A DNA stretch of 64,000 bases from the NCBI GenBank assembly GCA_022578965.1, contig MU400654.1, positions 1-64,000 on the forward strand, in the 5' to 3' direction. Both the position numbers and the translations under genes were made by a program. This document shows, piece by piece, positions 49,401 through 61,208 of this stretch. Each line of letters opens with the position of its first letter. The first letter of the stretch is position 1. This DNA is from Xylaria sp. FL1777 (taxonomy: Eukaryota > Ascomycota > Sordariomycetes > Xylariales > Xylariaceae). A model generated the notes under the pieces. That model searched no databases, was not told the origin of the DNA, and saw only the letters and a program-made list of their open reading frames with translations.

Positions 49401-50763
49401 GGATGCCGAAGTATCAAAGTGGAGTTCTAACTTACTTCATCCTCTGCCAGCGAACATTAACTTTTTGTACGCGAATCTTCAAGAAGCTCAAGATCTCCAT
49501 AGAAAGCTACATGTCAGCAACTGGTCGGATGAAAACCAAGGTTTCGACGGGATGATTAATACGGCCGGGGAATGGCGGGAAAAGTTTCGCTACGGGGGCC
49601 AGGTTATGCAGAGCCTCTCATCAGTGGACTATATGATGCAGGATGATATTGGCTATATGCAGCGTATGGTTTTTTACTATCCGCTGGCCAAATCTCGAGG
49701 CGAGCACTCCGACCTTGCACGAAACATCACGGTCAGTAATCTCCACGAGCGTCTCAGCACATTTCGCCAACATGCGACCAGGATAGCAGAAGAGGCAAAC
49801 AAGATTAGCAACATTCCTGAGGTTAGTATCAACAAAGACGAGTGGGAAAAATGGCGGGCCCGTTTCGAGTTCAGCGCAAAGAAATACCAGGAGCTATTAT
49901 CAGTTCTTGATGAAGTGACGAAGGTGAATGGTAAACCATTTGATATCGACGCCAAAGCACAATTCGACAGGCTGCCAACAGCGGATTGGAAGTACGCCTC
50001 CGAGCGCTATAAAAAGATGGCCGCCTACGAGTATAACCGCGCGGATGTGGCTGTGCGTAATACCATTGACGACTTCTTCGATGTGATCCAAGCCGCTCGA
50101 ATCAGTCGAAAGCCGAAATCTAGTGTTCGTCGACTCCGTGGCGCATTGCAGTCTCTAAGCGGCGTGGGCGCAAACGCGGGAGAACCCACCGGCTCACCAT
50201 TTGACTTCAACATTCCTATTTTGTCTCCTGTGTCTGCTAGGCCCCAAAGTGGGCTCCCAACTCTCACCCAGCCATTGCCCACGAACACGCCCACCCCCGG
50301 CAATCGCGCTGTCTTCGGGGTCCCTGGAGGACTGGGTATGGCACCGAGCTCTCTAGATGGCGAGATTCCGCGCCGGTTGCTAGGGTCTAGGAGTGCCGCG
50401 GAGAGGTTGGCCTACCAGGACTATGTGAGTAACTTGTTGACATCACCGGATCCGGAGCAGACTTCAAGTAATGTTTTTACTTCCGGTGTACCGCAGCCCC
50501 TCCCCAATTTGTCACCAGGACGCAAACAGCTGGTCCGGGGAAGCGGGCAATCGCAGTTCCAACTGTTCCCAAACCCATTTGTCAGCCGTGTCGTGATGAC
50601 GTCGGAAGCCATTGCGTTCCAAGAACAAAAGAGACTCGCTGAACAGGCCACCCGGATGACGAACAAGGCTGCAGGCAATTATGTGGCCCGGTCGTTGTGG
50701 CGCGAAAAGAGGCGCCGTGATAGTGATGATGATGATTCGTCACCAGAAAAAAGACCGAGATGA
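46485..50763 (+). CDS. Fungal HExxH protein, putative zinc metallopeptidase-like, large paralogue
   Basis: Seven exons (46485-47199, 47337-47595, 47659-47764, 47832-48281, 48364-48495, 48602-48658, 48823-50763), phases consistent, 1219 aa. The spliced protein carries LLHEFAHAIV: H551-E552-x-x-H555, with the second His encoded after an intron. About 54 residues on, EPYFEDYPAAEVGHQLEHSL provides Glu609 as a possible third zinc ligand, as in gluzincin-type sites. The N-terminal 500 residues are unrecognised. The C-terminal 600 are helical, then Pro/Ser-rich, ending in a basic/acidic tail (REKRRRDSDDDDSSPEKRPR) that looks like a nuclear signal. No signal peptide. It is a paralogue of the gene at 56498-59731. 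Proteolytic activity is inferred from the motif only. The exon 4/5 junction (GTGCAG donor) is the least certain. Confidence 0.78.
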
Positions 50764-51457
50764 TGGAGAGGGTATAAAGAATCATTTGAATTGCAATTTG
50801 TTTCCCTCAATCAACCGCGTCTCATAAGGTGCATCTTATACAAGTAGAGTCAACCCACAAATGTATATTCGAATGAACAGCCTCTCTACCCTTACACTAC
50901 TTGGGTCGAATCTCTCATTCGAACAGCTATATTGCATCTTGGCAAGTTGTACGAGGGCAAGGGCAACGTAAGTAATGCCGCTCGTTATTGGAGCAGACAA
51001 ACTAGAGTAACAAAGAGGATGGTGAAGTGTAATATAGATTGTATGCGTCATCCATTTTTCATGAAGATTATTTGTATGTTTTGGTTGATTCGCAAAATGT
51101 ATATATACTGTTAACGCAGAGCGGATCGGAGCTTTCGGAGCTAGATAGGAAGGACACGAAGATTAATATTTAATGTCGTTACCTGGTCTTCAAAACTTAC
51201 GGCCGATATATAGAGCGAGGCATAGAACTCTCTCAGTCTAAAGGATACGACCCTTCTGTCATCTCAAAGATCTGTTTTGCTATTTCGAGATCATCTAATA
51301 AATTGTACTTAAGGCTATAGGTATAGTGGCTACGTTAAACATCAGTCTCATTGTCGATAGAACGACAGCTCTACCCTGCTCATGAAATAGCATATGGGTG
51401 ATAGTTCTGGGTATCTCTAATTAATGCGCTGTTGGATAAATATCTCCTTCATCATCT
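50764..51457. other. Intergenic between convergent 3' ends
   Basis: 3' regions of the HExxH gene and of the sirtuin gene. No coding sequence is seen. Confidence 0.55.
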
Positions 51458-54400
51458 CTATGCCCTCTCCCGCAGCTGCCAGAGTTGGTTGGCAGCTTCC
51501 ATGCGCAACTGATCTGAGGGACTAGGGGTGTTGTCATCGTTGGATTCTACATACCACTGAGGCTTGTGCATGATGGCCTGACGTGATATACCTATGAGCG
51601 AGTCGGTATAGATGGGCTGCGTGGAATGATGCCATGTATAGAAATGGGGATTGCTTAAACCAGACCGATTTTTTGCCAGGGGACTGCGTGGCCCAACCAG
51701 TGGATCGATTTCCATTAGGGGTAGTGTCGGTGGTACCCACTGGTCACCGAGGGGTGCCATAGGCCAGACGGTCGGTGGTGGCGACTCCTCCCAGTTATCA
51801 CCCAGGGGTCCCGTTTTAGGTGGCTTATGATACTGGAGGCCTGGCAGCGGAGGTAACAACCTAGGCTGGAACAGGGACGAGTGTCTTCTGCTGTTGTCCA
51901 CGCTTTCTTGCTCGACAAAGTGAACGGGGCTGAGTATATGACTTGGGTGTGGGTCGTGCGGCTCGGAAGCCGGAAGCATGGCTGGCAATCTGCTCGCTAG
52001 GGCCGAAAACCCTGGAGTTGGAGTCTTCCTCGATCTTGCGAGTTCTCTGGCAGCTTGCAAGTACTGGTTTTTACTGTTCTGTTTTCCATGGCGCTTGTTC
52101 TTATTTACTGGCTTCATTCTATGATCAATCTCTACATTAGTAGTAGGAGTAATCAGGGCAGATTTTCCTGTCCTCCTTTTTGTGTCTGGTGGCTTTTCGG
52201 CGTGCGAAGACATGGTAGATTGCTGCTGAGCTTTAGGATCTCCGACCGCAACACCGACAAGGACACTGGAAGCTAAACGGCTGGAGTTTAGGGGTCCGTT
52301 CGGAATGGAACTAGTGTCATCAAACCTAGGTTGGTAATGAAGGCCTTGCCCCTGGCTAGGTGCTTTTCTGGGAAGTGGTCTTCTGTTTCTCTTTCGAACA
52401 CAAGGGCGCGAATGGGAGGTAGCACTAGGTTCGCAGTGACAGCTGACACCAGAACTACAAAGTGAGTCAGGCAGAGAAGGAGAGCCGAGGATAGAGGTAG
52501 ATGGCGTGGATCCAAGGTTGTCGAAAGGGCGATCACCTATCTTGGCAAGCGTTTGAAATATATCCCAGACGATATACGCGCCACATTGATAATCATTCCG
52601 CATGGCAACGGGGTTCTTGGGTGGTAGTCGCGTTTTGCTTTGCTCTGGTAGATGTTGTTTCTTGTCTTGAGGAATATCTCGCTTCTTTCCATCAATGCTT
52701 TCACGCTTCTTCAATGCCTCCTTCTTCTTTTCGGCCAAAGTCTCACGCCTTTGTCTGTCCATTTCTAGTCGTTCATTAGGCGAGAGCCACAGAAGAGGCT
52801 TACGAGTCCTCAAATCCTCCACCCAGGCATCGCAGTCCCATTCGATCCAGTAATCGAGGACATCCCCCCAAGCACTTTCAGAGGGCTTCGTGAAATTAAT
52901 GAACACAACCTTGCCACCTTTTTTATGTACTGCTCTGGCGAATTCTTTCACCATTACCTTCAGGCCGTGGACGCGTAGGCTCGTGCCAAGTACCAGTAAT
53001 AGATCTGGGCCGGCAGCAAGGTCATGTTGCACGATGGGGGATATGAGATCCGATTGGGGATGTTCCTCGCCATATAGCACAATATCCGGACGAAGCTTGC
53101 CAATCCCGAGGGCTCTCTTCCCCTTCTCCTGACGAGCTGCGGTCGCTCCAGCGCAGTGAGGACATTCTGGCTGCTCTCCGGACAATGTACATGATTCACG
53201 ACCATCCTCGTCCCAATCACAGAGTTTGCCGCACACAAAACAACGAAGAGAATGCAAAGAACCGTGAAGAAATACACACTCAACGCCTTTATCAGAGCTG
53301 AGAGTAGGATGAGGTTTAGATGGTGTTGAAGCGGAGTCCTCTGTTTTTGGCGAAGCTTGCACCGCAGCAATAGTGCCAGTAGCGTGAGCCTCGTCAGGGA
53401 ATTGTGTGGCTTCTCCCTTCTCTGGTGGTTCTAGTAGTTGTTGCTTTATACATTTCCGCTTCTTGTTACCGAATCCATGCTTCAGGTCAGTCGAGAGACC
53501 GATCTTCTTCTCGATTTCATCAATATTCTGGGTGTAGACACGAGCAAGCTTTCCAACATCTCGCATCTGCGCAATGAAGCGATGTGTTATAGTGGGCTCA
53601 ACTTCCTTGACACGCTGTCTCAGTGATGTAGCGAATCTGTAGAAGACCGATGTTTTCAGTGGATCGGCCCAGATATTGCAGTCGAATAAGTCTCTACCCT
53701 TCATATTTCGGAGGTTCGAATTTGAGACTTGTGATGAGAAGAAGTCCAGTGATTGTTGCGTATCATCAGACTCGGAGGTGTCCGAGCAATCGGAATCCTC
53801 ATGAGAACTATTATCTGTGGAGGAGTTGGCATTCTCGTAGGGATCGAAAAGGTCTGGTGGCGGTGAAGAAAGAGGTGACGAGCTTGTAGTAAGATGGGTT
53901 GTAGGCCGTCTCGGGGTGCTAGTCCATGTATGACAATTGATTTGCCCACTGTCCGCGAAGGCCGAGGTGTCCGTCTGCGGAGACTCGCAAGATGGGAGAT
54001 TATCCGAGAAAACAGAGTCATGACTTGTTGACGAGTCAACGGAATGTTGCGTCAAATGCCGAGGTATCGTCGGCCGTAGGACGGTCGCCTGGGATCGAGT
54101 AACCCGCCGAGAGGAATCCACCGGCGTCATTACAACAATCCGCTCCTGTATCGAATCCCGCGGGTCTGGAACTGGATCGGGGCATATGTCCACGGAAGGT
54201 GTTCCCTGAATGATAGGCTGCGTAGGTTGACCTGGAGTTGATGAGGGGGAGGGAAACAATAAAGTCGACGACGTAGCATTGTCTGGTCCGGACGTCCTCC
54301 TCCGCTTCAGGGGACGCTCACTAAGGTCACAGGATGTCGTGGTAGCAGTATTAACAGCATTAACAGCAAGAGCAGGACGATGAGCTCGAGGGTGGGAAGG

Positions 54401-54742
54401 AGAGGTGGTGTTGCCACAATCGTTCTCGGGGTCCTTTTTTACGTTGGCGGTAGCATTGGCCTCTGCACGCTCGAATTGATCTTGGATGAGGGAATAAAGG
54501 CCATTTTCAGAGCGAAAATCCTGCAATCCATATCAGTAGACGAATAAGGGACAAGAGCAGCGATAGGATTAGCAATAATTCTGTGGGCATAGGATGGGAA
54601 AGAAGGGCACGCATACGGGTATCCCAGAGTTGGTGCTTATACCGGCGCCGGTGATAATGACCATTTTGCGCGACTTGGCGAGAGTATCGGCAACATTCTG
54701 GAGGAGGCCGAGGGCGTCGGGTGTGACCTGGAGGGTGGGCAT
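51458..54742 (-). CDS. Hst3/Hst4-class sirtuin, NAD-dependent deacetylase
   Basis: Exons 54742-54617 and 54520-51458 give 1062 aa. Exon 1 has KMVIITGAGISTNSGIP and exon 2 continues DFRSENGLYSL, the NAD-binding core of Sir2 proteins. After a Ser/Pro/Thr-rich insert of about 240 residues come MKGRDLFDCNIW, FYRFATSLR, HRFIAQMRDVGKLARVYTQN-IDEIE, and LHGSLHSLRC with the catalytic His; zinc ligands are CFVC and CPHC. RPDIVLYGEEHP and LLLVLGTSLRVHGLK complete the fold. The GRDLF-type segment points to the Hst3/Hst4 class, which removes H3K56 acetylation in yeasts. The Lys/Glu-rich and Pro-rich C-terminal 430 residues have no known domain. Probably nuclear. The intron splits the core right before DFRS. 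Confidence 0.9.
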
Positions 54743-56186
54743 GGTTCGTGAGGCGGTCGGAGGAGGGTTTGATGCTCGGCGCGGGCGAGCTTCGAAGCCA
54801 AAGGGGCATGGAAAGACGAGCTCAACAAATCCTACAACTCATGGTGTGTCGTTGTAAAGACTGGCAAGGGGTGGTGGTGGTGGCAGCACGTGGATAACGC
54901 GGTCAGACCATATATAGAGACAGACAAATATACTGTACAGGTCCCTTACTTATCAGGCCGGGCGAGCTGACAACGATATGGACAACGACATGGAGGGTGA
55001 TATGCAGACGCGTTCCGGAGGCTGTTCTGGTAGGTGGGACACGCTCCGCCCGATGCGATATGTAGCCGTAGGCAAGGCAGGCCGGGAGGAACCGTAAGAG
55101 CCGCAAGTCCCGTAGGATGGAATGAGAGGAAACCCTCAGTCGGTACCTAGGTAGCTTGGGGCCACGGACCATTCAACAAAACACGATGTTGGGACAAGAC
55201 TAAACGTGTCACGGCTTCACGCTGCTTTGGGGGTGGCCTTCAAGCTTGTCGTGATCCACAAATGCTGTACACTTAGCTTGGTAGGTTTACCACAGTTGGG
55301 TTTATGACATAAGTAATAGCGGGCGACAAGAATCAACTTATGTAGTTCAATTATTAACGGCGGACAAAGAACAACCAAGCAATTGGCAATGGGCAGTCGT
55401 AAGCAATAGTTGTTACTGAAGTGCAGAGGTAGGTTGACAAGCTTGAAGTGTGGTGATGGTGTATTCGTGTATTGGTCTGCAGGTGGTTTGGATGACCCAG
55501 TAGGTACCTACTTAGGTACTATCACGTATCGATAGGTACCTAGGTACCTGTTGAGAGAGACAGGAGCGGGCAACAGGAGGCGCGTGAAGAGGAGGTCCCA
55601 CTTAAAGAGGTCTCCCGAAGCTTATGTGGAGCTGTAAACAGTCTTGGAATATACCTAGTAAGCTACCTAGGTAGCCTATAGAAAATGCAAGCCTTGGAAA
55701 CAACAACCTACATATCTACTATGTAGTAGATATATAAGATTCTTTAGCGCTATGTTATAAGGTAAATAGACATTGGTACTAAATACCTACTTATCCAAAT
55801 ACCTACATAGAGGCATAACATAAAGAGTACTTACTATAGGAAGATAAACATAGAACAAACAAATTCTAGAAGCCACTAAACCACTCAGCCACATACACTT
55901 GCCACAGTACCAAAGTAGATACCTATAAATTGCTCCATCTCTTTGGGTTAAAATAAGAGCTGCTATCCTTAAACCATTTAAACAATGAATACTTTTACAA
56001 GGTTAACTAAACTTAACTTAGCCAGTGTAAATGTATAACATTAAATTTTAATGCATGTAAATAAGTACCTTAAGTACCTTTCTATAATAACTGCAAGTTA
56101 TTATTTGTATAAAAATTAAGATATTATAAAAGTGTGTAATTATTAGTTGTTGTTATAAAACTACACTTAGCTTTAATCTAGGCTAT
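54743..56186. other. Intergenic, AGGTA-rich, ends at solo LTR
   Basis: Sirtuin promoter, then AT-rich sequence with dense TAGGTACCTA words, notably 55,500-55,550 and 55,650-55,680. No coding sequence is seen. It ends at the GCTAT target-site duplication (56182-56186). Confidence 0.6.
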
Positions 56187-56398
56187 TGTTAAGGGGTAAG
56201 GTTGCAAGTGGCTAAAAAGGGCCTTAGATATAGGGAAGTAGTCTAGTATTTTCTATCTAGAAGCCTGGTTTCCTCTTAATATTTCCTAGGGAGACTAAGG
56301 AATCAATAATATTGAGCCCTTACCCATAAACACGACTTAGCAGCGAGCAGCTGCCCTCTAGTGACCCAACTTCACTCTAGAGACAAACACCTCTAACA
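56187..56398. mobile_element. Solo LTR, copy 2 (212 bp)
   Basis: Begins TGTTAAGGGG and ends CCTCTAACA, with TGTTA/TAACA inverted termini. It is flanked by identical 5-bp duplications GCTAT (56182-56186 and 56399-56403). It is alignable over its full length with the solo LTR at 23964-24166. The 3' halves are most alike and differ there largely by C/T and G/A changes; the 5' halves also differ by other substitutions and small indels. No internal element sequence is adjacent. It sits 100 bases past the 3' end of the downstream HExxH gene. Confidence 0.88.
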
Positions 56399-56497
56399 GC
56401 TATGAGGTAAGCTGGTGAGCCATATTCCCGTTTTATAGACTGAAGCCCATCCCCCCCCTTTTTTATTTACCTAGGCCGTATCAGGAGCTACTAGTGA

Positions 56498-59400
56498 CTA
56501 CGATAGTGACTCTGTTACAGACAGTTCGGAATTTACCGTAGGTGTACGGCGGTCATTCATCCAAGAGCGAGCAGCCGAATCCCAGTACATGAATAAATTA
56601 GGGTCATAATCAGGAATTTGGAAAGGGAAATCTGGGAGCCAGTCCGATTGATCAAAGCTCGGGTCCTCCAGGATGTTCTTTATGTACTGCAAGAGATCAA
56701 GGAGGGCCTTGAAGAAGGGCATCGATGCAGACACCTGCTGCCTGTGCATAAGATATGCTATAAGTTAAGCAATTCCAGTTAGCCAATATCGATAATAGAG
56801 AGCCAGCTATCGAAGGCAATGGAAAAATACACAACAACATGTACAACTCACCAATCATAGCAGTAGCCTGGTTTAAAAAATCCATGCGGGAATTAGCTGG
56901 GCACCATTCCGTGTCTGCAAGGCGCTCGAAATAAGAATCCCGCCTCAGTATAGCCGGACTCAGTATATCCTTTCTCCTAATTGCGAGGTTGCTGTATCCC
57001 GTCAGTTTCGCGAAAATGCTCGGTTCATAATAAGTATTCCGCAGGCTCTCGACTTGGTCCTTCTTCATTAGTCGCTGTGGTAATGCTGCCATCATTAACA
57101 TGCCTGTCTTAGTTGATGATCGTTTAGCTCAACAAATTTGTAACTCTGGTAAAAAAATGGACTCATTAGTCTCACCCAGGCAATAGAATAGCCACGCCGA
57201 TGGTTCGCCATCGCTGGAGTTATTAGGCAGTACACCGGAACATATTTCGGCTATCACAAATTTAGCGACCAAGATATAAGTGCAGTTTCCCATGTACGAA
57301 ACGTTGTTATTAAATACCTAGGAATCAAGACTAAGAATATAATTCTTGTTACTTACCCGGTAGATTGGTACAGTTCGCCAGCGGGATTGAATTCTCTAAC
57401 CCTTCCGCGGCGTCTGCGCATTCCGCTTCATTTTGTTGTTTATATGCTGTGATAAACCTCTCGGCGTCTACACGAAGGAGGATATAACTCCATGGCGTCT
57501 ACTTTTTAGAATCAGTTTCCCCGCGTGAAAAATAATCCGAACTAATTAAAGAGTTCATGAAATGACAATAGGCTTTCACATGCCTTTTCCCACACATTCA
57601 GAGCGAGATCGTACCACGGCCGCCGTGAAGACCAAAGTAGCAGCCTTTCATTCCACCTACGTATCACTTCCTGAAAATAATTGTTCTTGCTAGCTTCAGA
57701 GTCGATACTAATATCCTTAAACCGCACTTGAGGTATGTGTGGGTCCAACGTTCGTTCAGTGTAGAAGATACGGGGGAATAGGAAACCATCTCTCCCGTCA
57801 GGGGGGTTGGGATCCCAGAACTTCTTGGACTGTAACCGCCAGAAGAAGGCTGCCGGGAGATACCAACCAGTAACGGGTGCAAAATGCTTCATTGCAGGGT
57901 GGTCCCTATCAATTCCCATCCCCAGGCTACCCCCGAGTCGACTCGGGTACTGAATGCCCAGCTCTGCTATTGCAAGTTTCTTGCCGTATTTGCTGTTAAG
58001 AACAGGGGCGTCCCACTGCGTTGTATGTTGTTAGCTGGTTCTAGCATTCCGTAGTGAGATCCCATAACCATAGCATATAAAATTGTCTTGCGAGGCAATC
58101 TGAAGCACACGTAATAACAGTAGCCTGTCCAAGAAAAAGAGGTAGACTCAACTGGGGTTCCGCCAAAAATAGCCGCTTCAAAAGAGCGACCGAGCTCGGC
58201 GATAGGCTCGCTATTCATAAACTACGGAAAGTTTGGTTCAGTATAGCTGGGTTGTAAAAGGGATCGATATTATAAAAATCATACTGGCTCACTGGTTATG
58301 TCTCCACGCAGCTCTGGGCTTACATTGGTATGATAAGTACAGATCCGCCTCATGTATAGGCAATGCATTAATTCATCTTCAACGGTGTTTTGTTAGAACG
58401 TGCATTCTATCAGTGCAATTAACTTCCTAGTAGGCAGGTGTGCAAAACTGGCGCGGAAAAGGTTCAATCCGATCGGTGGGGGCCATGGGGAATACGAGAC
58501 CAAATCAACTTACGTATCATCTAGATAGGAGTGATTAATTTTACCTCACAAGCAAAAGACATCCACTTCAGTAGCCTGTAGGCACTCACCGTCATAGCCT
58601 GCCTGACGTACAGAACACATCTCTCTGCAATACTGATAGTTCCACCACAAAGATGTTTCAAAAGAGTGACATTAATCCTGGCAAATGTTGTCTCCACACG
58701 GGATATCCGGGTGGTGTCTCCGCGTGCGGCCATAGAACTAGGTATGAATCCCCAGGAGTGATATTCAAGCATATGACAAATGAACTCCCTGCGCTTCTCC
58801 GCATCGGGCTCGATATCTTGGCCCAAAAAGGGTTTATTCATCCTCACACATTCTGATCTTTCGATACTTGGCGTAAGAAGAATTCTTTTGTCTTCCCCTT
58901 TTTTCTTATGTTCAGCCGCATTTTCTGGGTGTCCATAGAGCTCGTACCAACGCTGAACACGGCCATATAATAACGTGCCGAGCCTGTTCGCAGACGTTTA
59001 TACACCACTATTAGTGACCACTGATAATGATCTTCCAACACAAGAACCTTGTAATTCTAGGACGTCAGGAATATACCAGGTATTATTATCTCGAATAAGC
59101 GCCATCACTATCCGATTTGCTATTTCGATGCTAAATCGTACGTGGTGCCAGACTCGGTCATTATCCACAGACCACTTACTGATAGTCCACTTCGTCCCAT
59201 CCGCCTCCTCGATAGTATCGAGACCATCCTCAAGAGAGAAGTCATACCAATGATTCTTTTTGAAAAACGGCAGCCAAGATTTTGGCTCGACTTCGATCCT
59301 TTGTGACATATAAGCTTCAAGTAGTTCAGGATAAATATTCGCATCATTTGGTCGGTGTCCTCCCAAGACGGTTGGACTCTCGTCCCAGAATGAAAGGACG

Positions 59401-59731
59401 CTATTTAATGGCGCTGCCTTCCATGATGGGATGCCCTTTAACAAATCTCGCTGGGATTCCTCCGTTATCAGAGTCTCGTCGAGGTCTTGGTAAGTAGCCG
59501 GTGGCGCGAACTCGTCCTCGCCGGGCTCGGTATCATAAAATCGCGGGTCAAGCCTGTCTACAATTAGTCTCGATGGTTCTAGATATGCGATTGAGAGATG
59601 GCATACCAAGGGCGCGACGGCGCAAGCCCAGAATGCAAAAGAGCATCTTTCTTTATTAGTGAAAATACAACCTCCGAGTCAACCCCGTAGCGCACTGCCC
59701 AAGGTGACCCTGGTTCAGGAAGGTGAGCCAT
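56498..59731 (-). CDS. Fungal HExxH protein, putative zinc metallopeptidase-like, small paralogue with 7-nt microexon
   Basis: Eleven exons: 59731-59607, 59553-59077, 58983-58590, 58520-58514, 58376-58324, 58221-58069, 58015-57596, 57498-57357, 57250-57176, 57103-56852, 56757-56498; all phases fit, 785 aa. The 7-nt microexon (ATGATAC) and the next exon spell AMTMIHELMHCLYM, giving H335-E336-x-x-H339; NSEPIAELGRSFEAAIFGG follows with Glu361 as a possible third ligand. The region aligns without gaps with the large paralogue (SEKMACSFEIGITLLHEFAH against AERCVLYVRQAMTMIHELMH), and FFKKNHWYDFSL matches LFQRNRWLDSRW there. Without the microexon the HExxH is lost. No signal peptide or membrane segment. 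Function unknown; a metal-dependent peptidase is the natural guess. The exon 7 to 8 splice (GTGTGG donor) is the weakest. Confidence 0.75.
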
Positions 59732-59998
59732 TTTGGTGTAATTAAAATTGCTTTAATTTAAGAATCATAGGAGCTGCAAGACCATATCATGCTCACGGTA
59801 ACACGATCGTAAGAGTGAAACGCCCTGTATTTTAGCCGGTATATTACAAAGAAAGATTGCAAACGGCGTGGAATATGAGTCGAAGGACCCTGACAAAGAA
59901 CAATCTACATTGAGGAATCTGTCGAAGTCATGATCATACTACCGGTATCTAACAAATAATATACTAGCAGTGTGGAAAGAAATATGTTGCTCTACGTC

Positions 59999-61208
59999 TC
60001 ATTCAAGAATAAACCTGTCGCCAACTATCTCTTCGCTCAATTGCCATAGTCGCTGTGCCGCGTCCCGACTTTTCGCGTGATCTGCACATGGAAAAAATTG
60101 GCAGTCAGCCAAGTATAGTCCACGGCATTCTGAGAAACAAGAAGCGCCACGCCTGATTAGTAACTATCTGCCATCTGGCCTTAGGGCTGTTGACGTACCA
60201 TCGAGCAATGGATCCAAAGCAGCAACGAGGCTTGTCGAGGCACCCTCATCGCTGTTTTTCCAATACTTGGACGTCGCTGCTATTGCTTCGGCAACGTCCC
60301 CTTCGTGTTCTCTTCCCAGATTGCTGATAACACCTTCCCTCCTATCATCAGTCAAGTAGACTTCTCCGCGTAGAGGGGCTTGTGGTAAGAAGATACATAC
60401 CTCCCGGGTGCAGTGCATATGCCATGACCCCGGAAGCTCTTGCATGGTCCTGCAAATATAGAGTGAACAAAATATTGGCAGTTTTGCTTTGAGAATAAGC
60501 TATGGTAGATAAGTATCCATCTTCCGAGGCCTTGGCGAATGCTGGTAGAATAGGGGAGATAGGTCGCTCTTCGTCTGGAATCTGTTTATTTTCCATGTTA
60601 TAATCGTGGAAGCGGATCGGCGACAGCATGTGGCCATGACTGGATAGGTTAATAACTCGGGATGCTCCTGGAGACGACTGCTCCGCCGCGGCTTTCAACA
60701 AGGGGAATAGAAGCTTTGTAAGTAGAAATGTCCCAATATGATTGACGCCAAACTGCATTTCTATCCGCTCTGCCGTCCAATGCCGCAGACGATGCGTGCA
60801 GCCGGCGTTATTGACAAGAATATCAAGTGTAGAAATAGTACTCTTGACTTCTGATACAGCTTTTCGTATTGACTCCTGGGAGGCTAGGTCTACAATGATT
60901 GTCTGTACACTGACCTCAGGATACGAAGTCTGGATTACATTGGCAATGACTTCCATATTTTCTTTTGTCCTTGATAATAATAACAAAGTTGCTGGTCTCT
61001 GGGATGCAAATGCAATTGCAGTCCCTTCTCCAACTCCTCGAGGTGCAACCCCGGTGACGATGACTTCGTAATGTGTCAGCAGCGAAGCTCAAGTAAGGAA
61101 ATTCAATGGGTGATATCACACACTGTTTCTGCCCTTGATCCTGTCTGCATATTGTTTAGCGACGTTTAATGCAGACGTTCTTTGGTCCCAATTCGGGTTC
61201 GACGTCAT
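59999..61208 (-). CDS. Short-chain dehydrogenase/reductase
   Basis: Exons 61208-61124, 61063-60401, 60333-60199 and 60129-59999, phases consistent, 337 aa. The Rossmann dinucleotide site is IIVTGVAPRGVGEGTA (TGxxxxGxG variant); NNAG, the catalytic Ser in INLSSHGH and YSQSK (YxxxK) are all present, and HPGGVISNLG follows, with its Gly codon split by intron 2. Length and motifs fit a classical SDR of the retinol-dehydrogenase/WW-oxidoreductase-like type using NADP(H), oxidising or reducing an unknown alcohol or ketone. No targeting signal is seen. Exon 1 codes only 28 residues. It is divergent from the FAD monooxygenase across 540 bp, suggesting joint control and a shared pathway. Confidence 0.88.

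Noticed and set aside
58455..58480. GGTTCAATCC, a B-box-like word
   Set aside because: No T-stem pairing and no A box at the right distance; it lies inside an intron.
58548..58590. Reading the small HExxH paralogue straight on through KWMSFACE, which would mean a lost HExxH
   Set aside because: GTGAGT after ATG-ACG is a strong donor. Using it with the microexon restores HELMH and a gapless alignment with the paralogue, so the straight reading is intron sequence.
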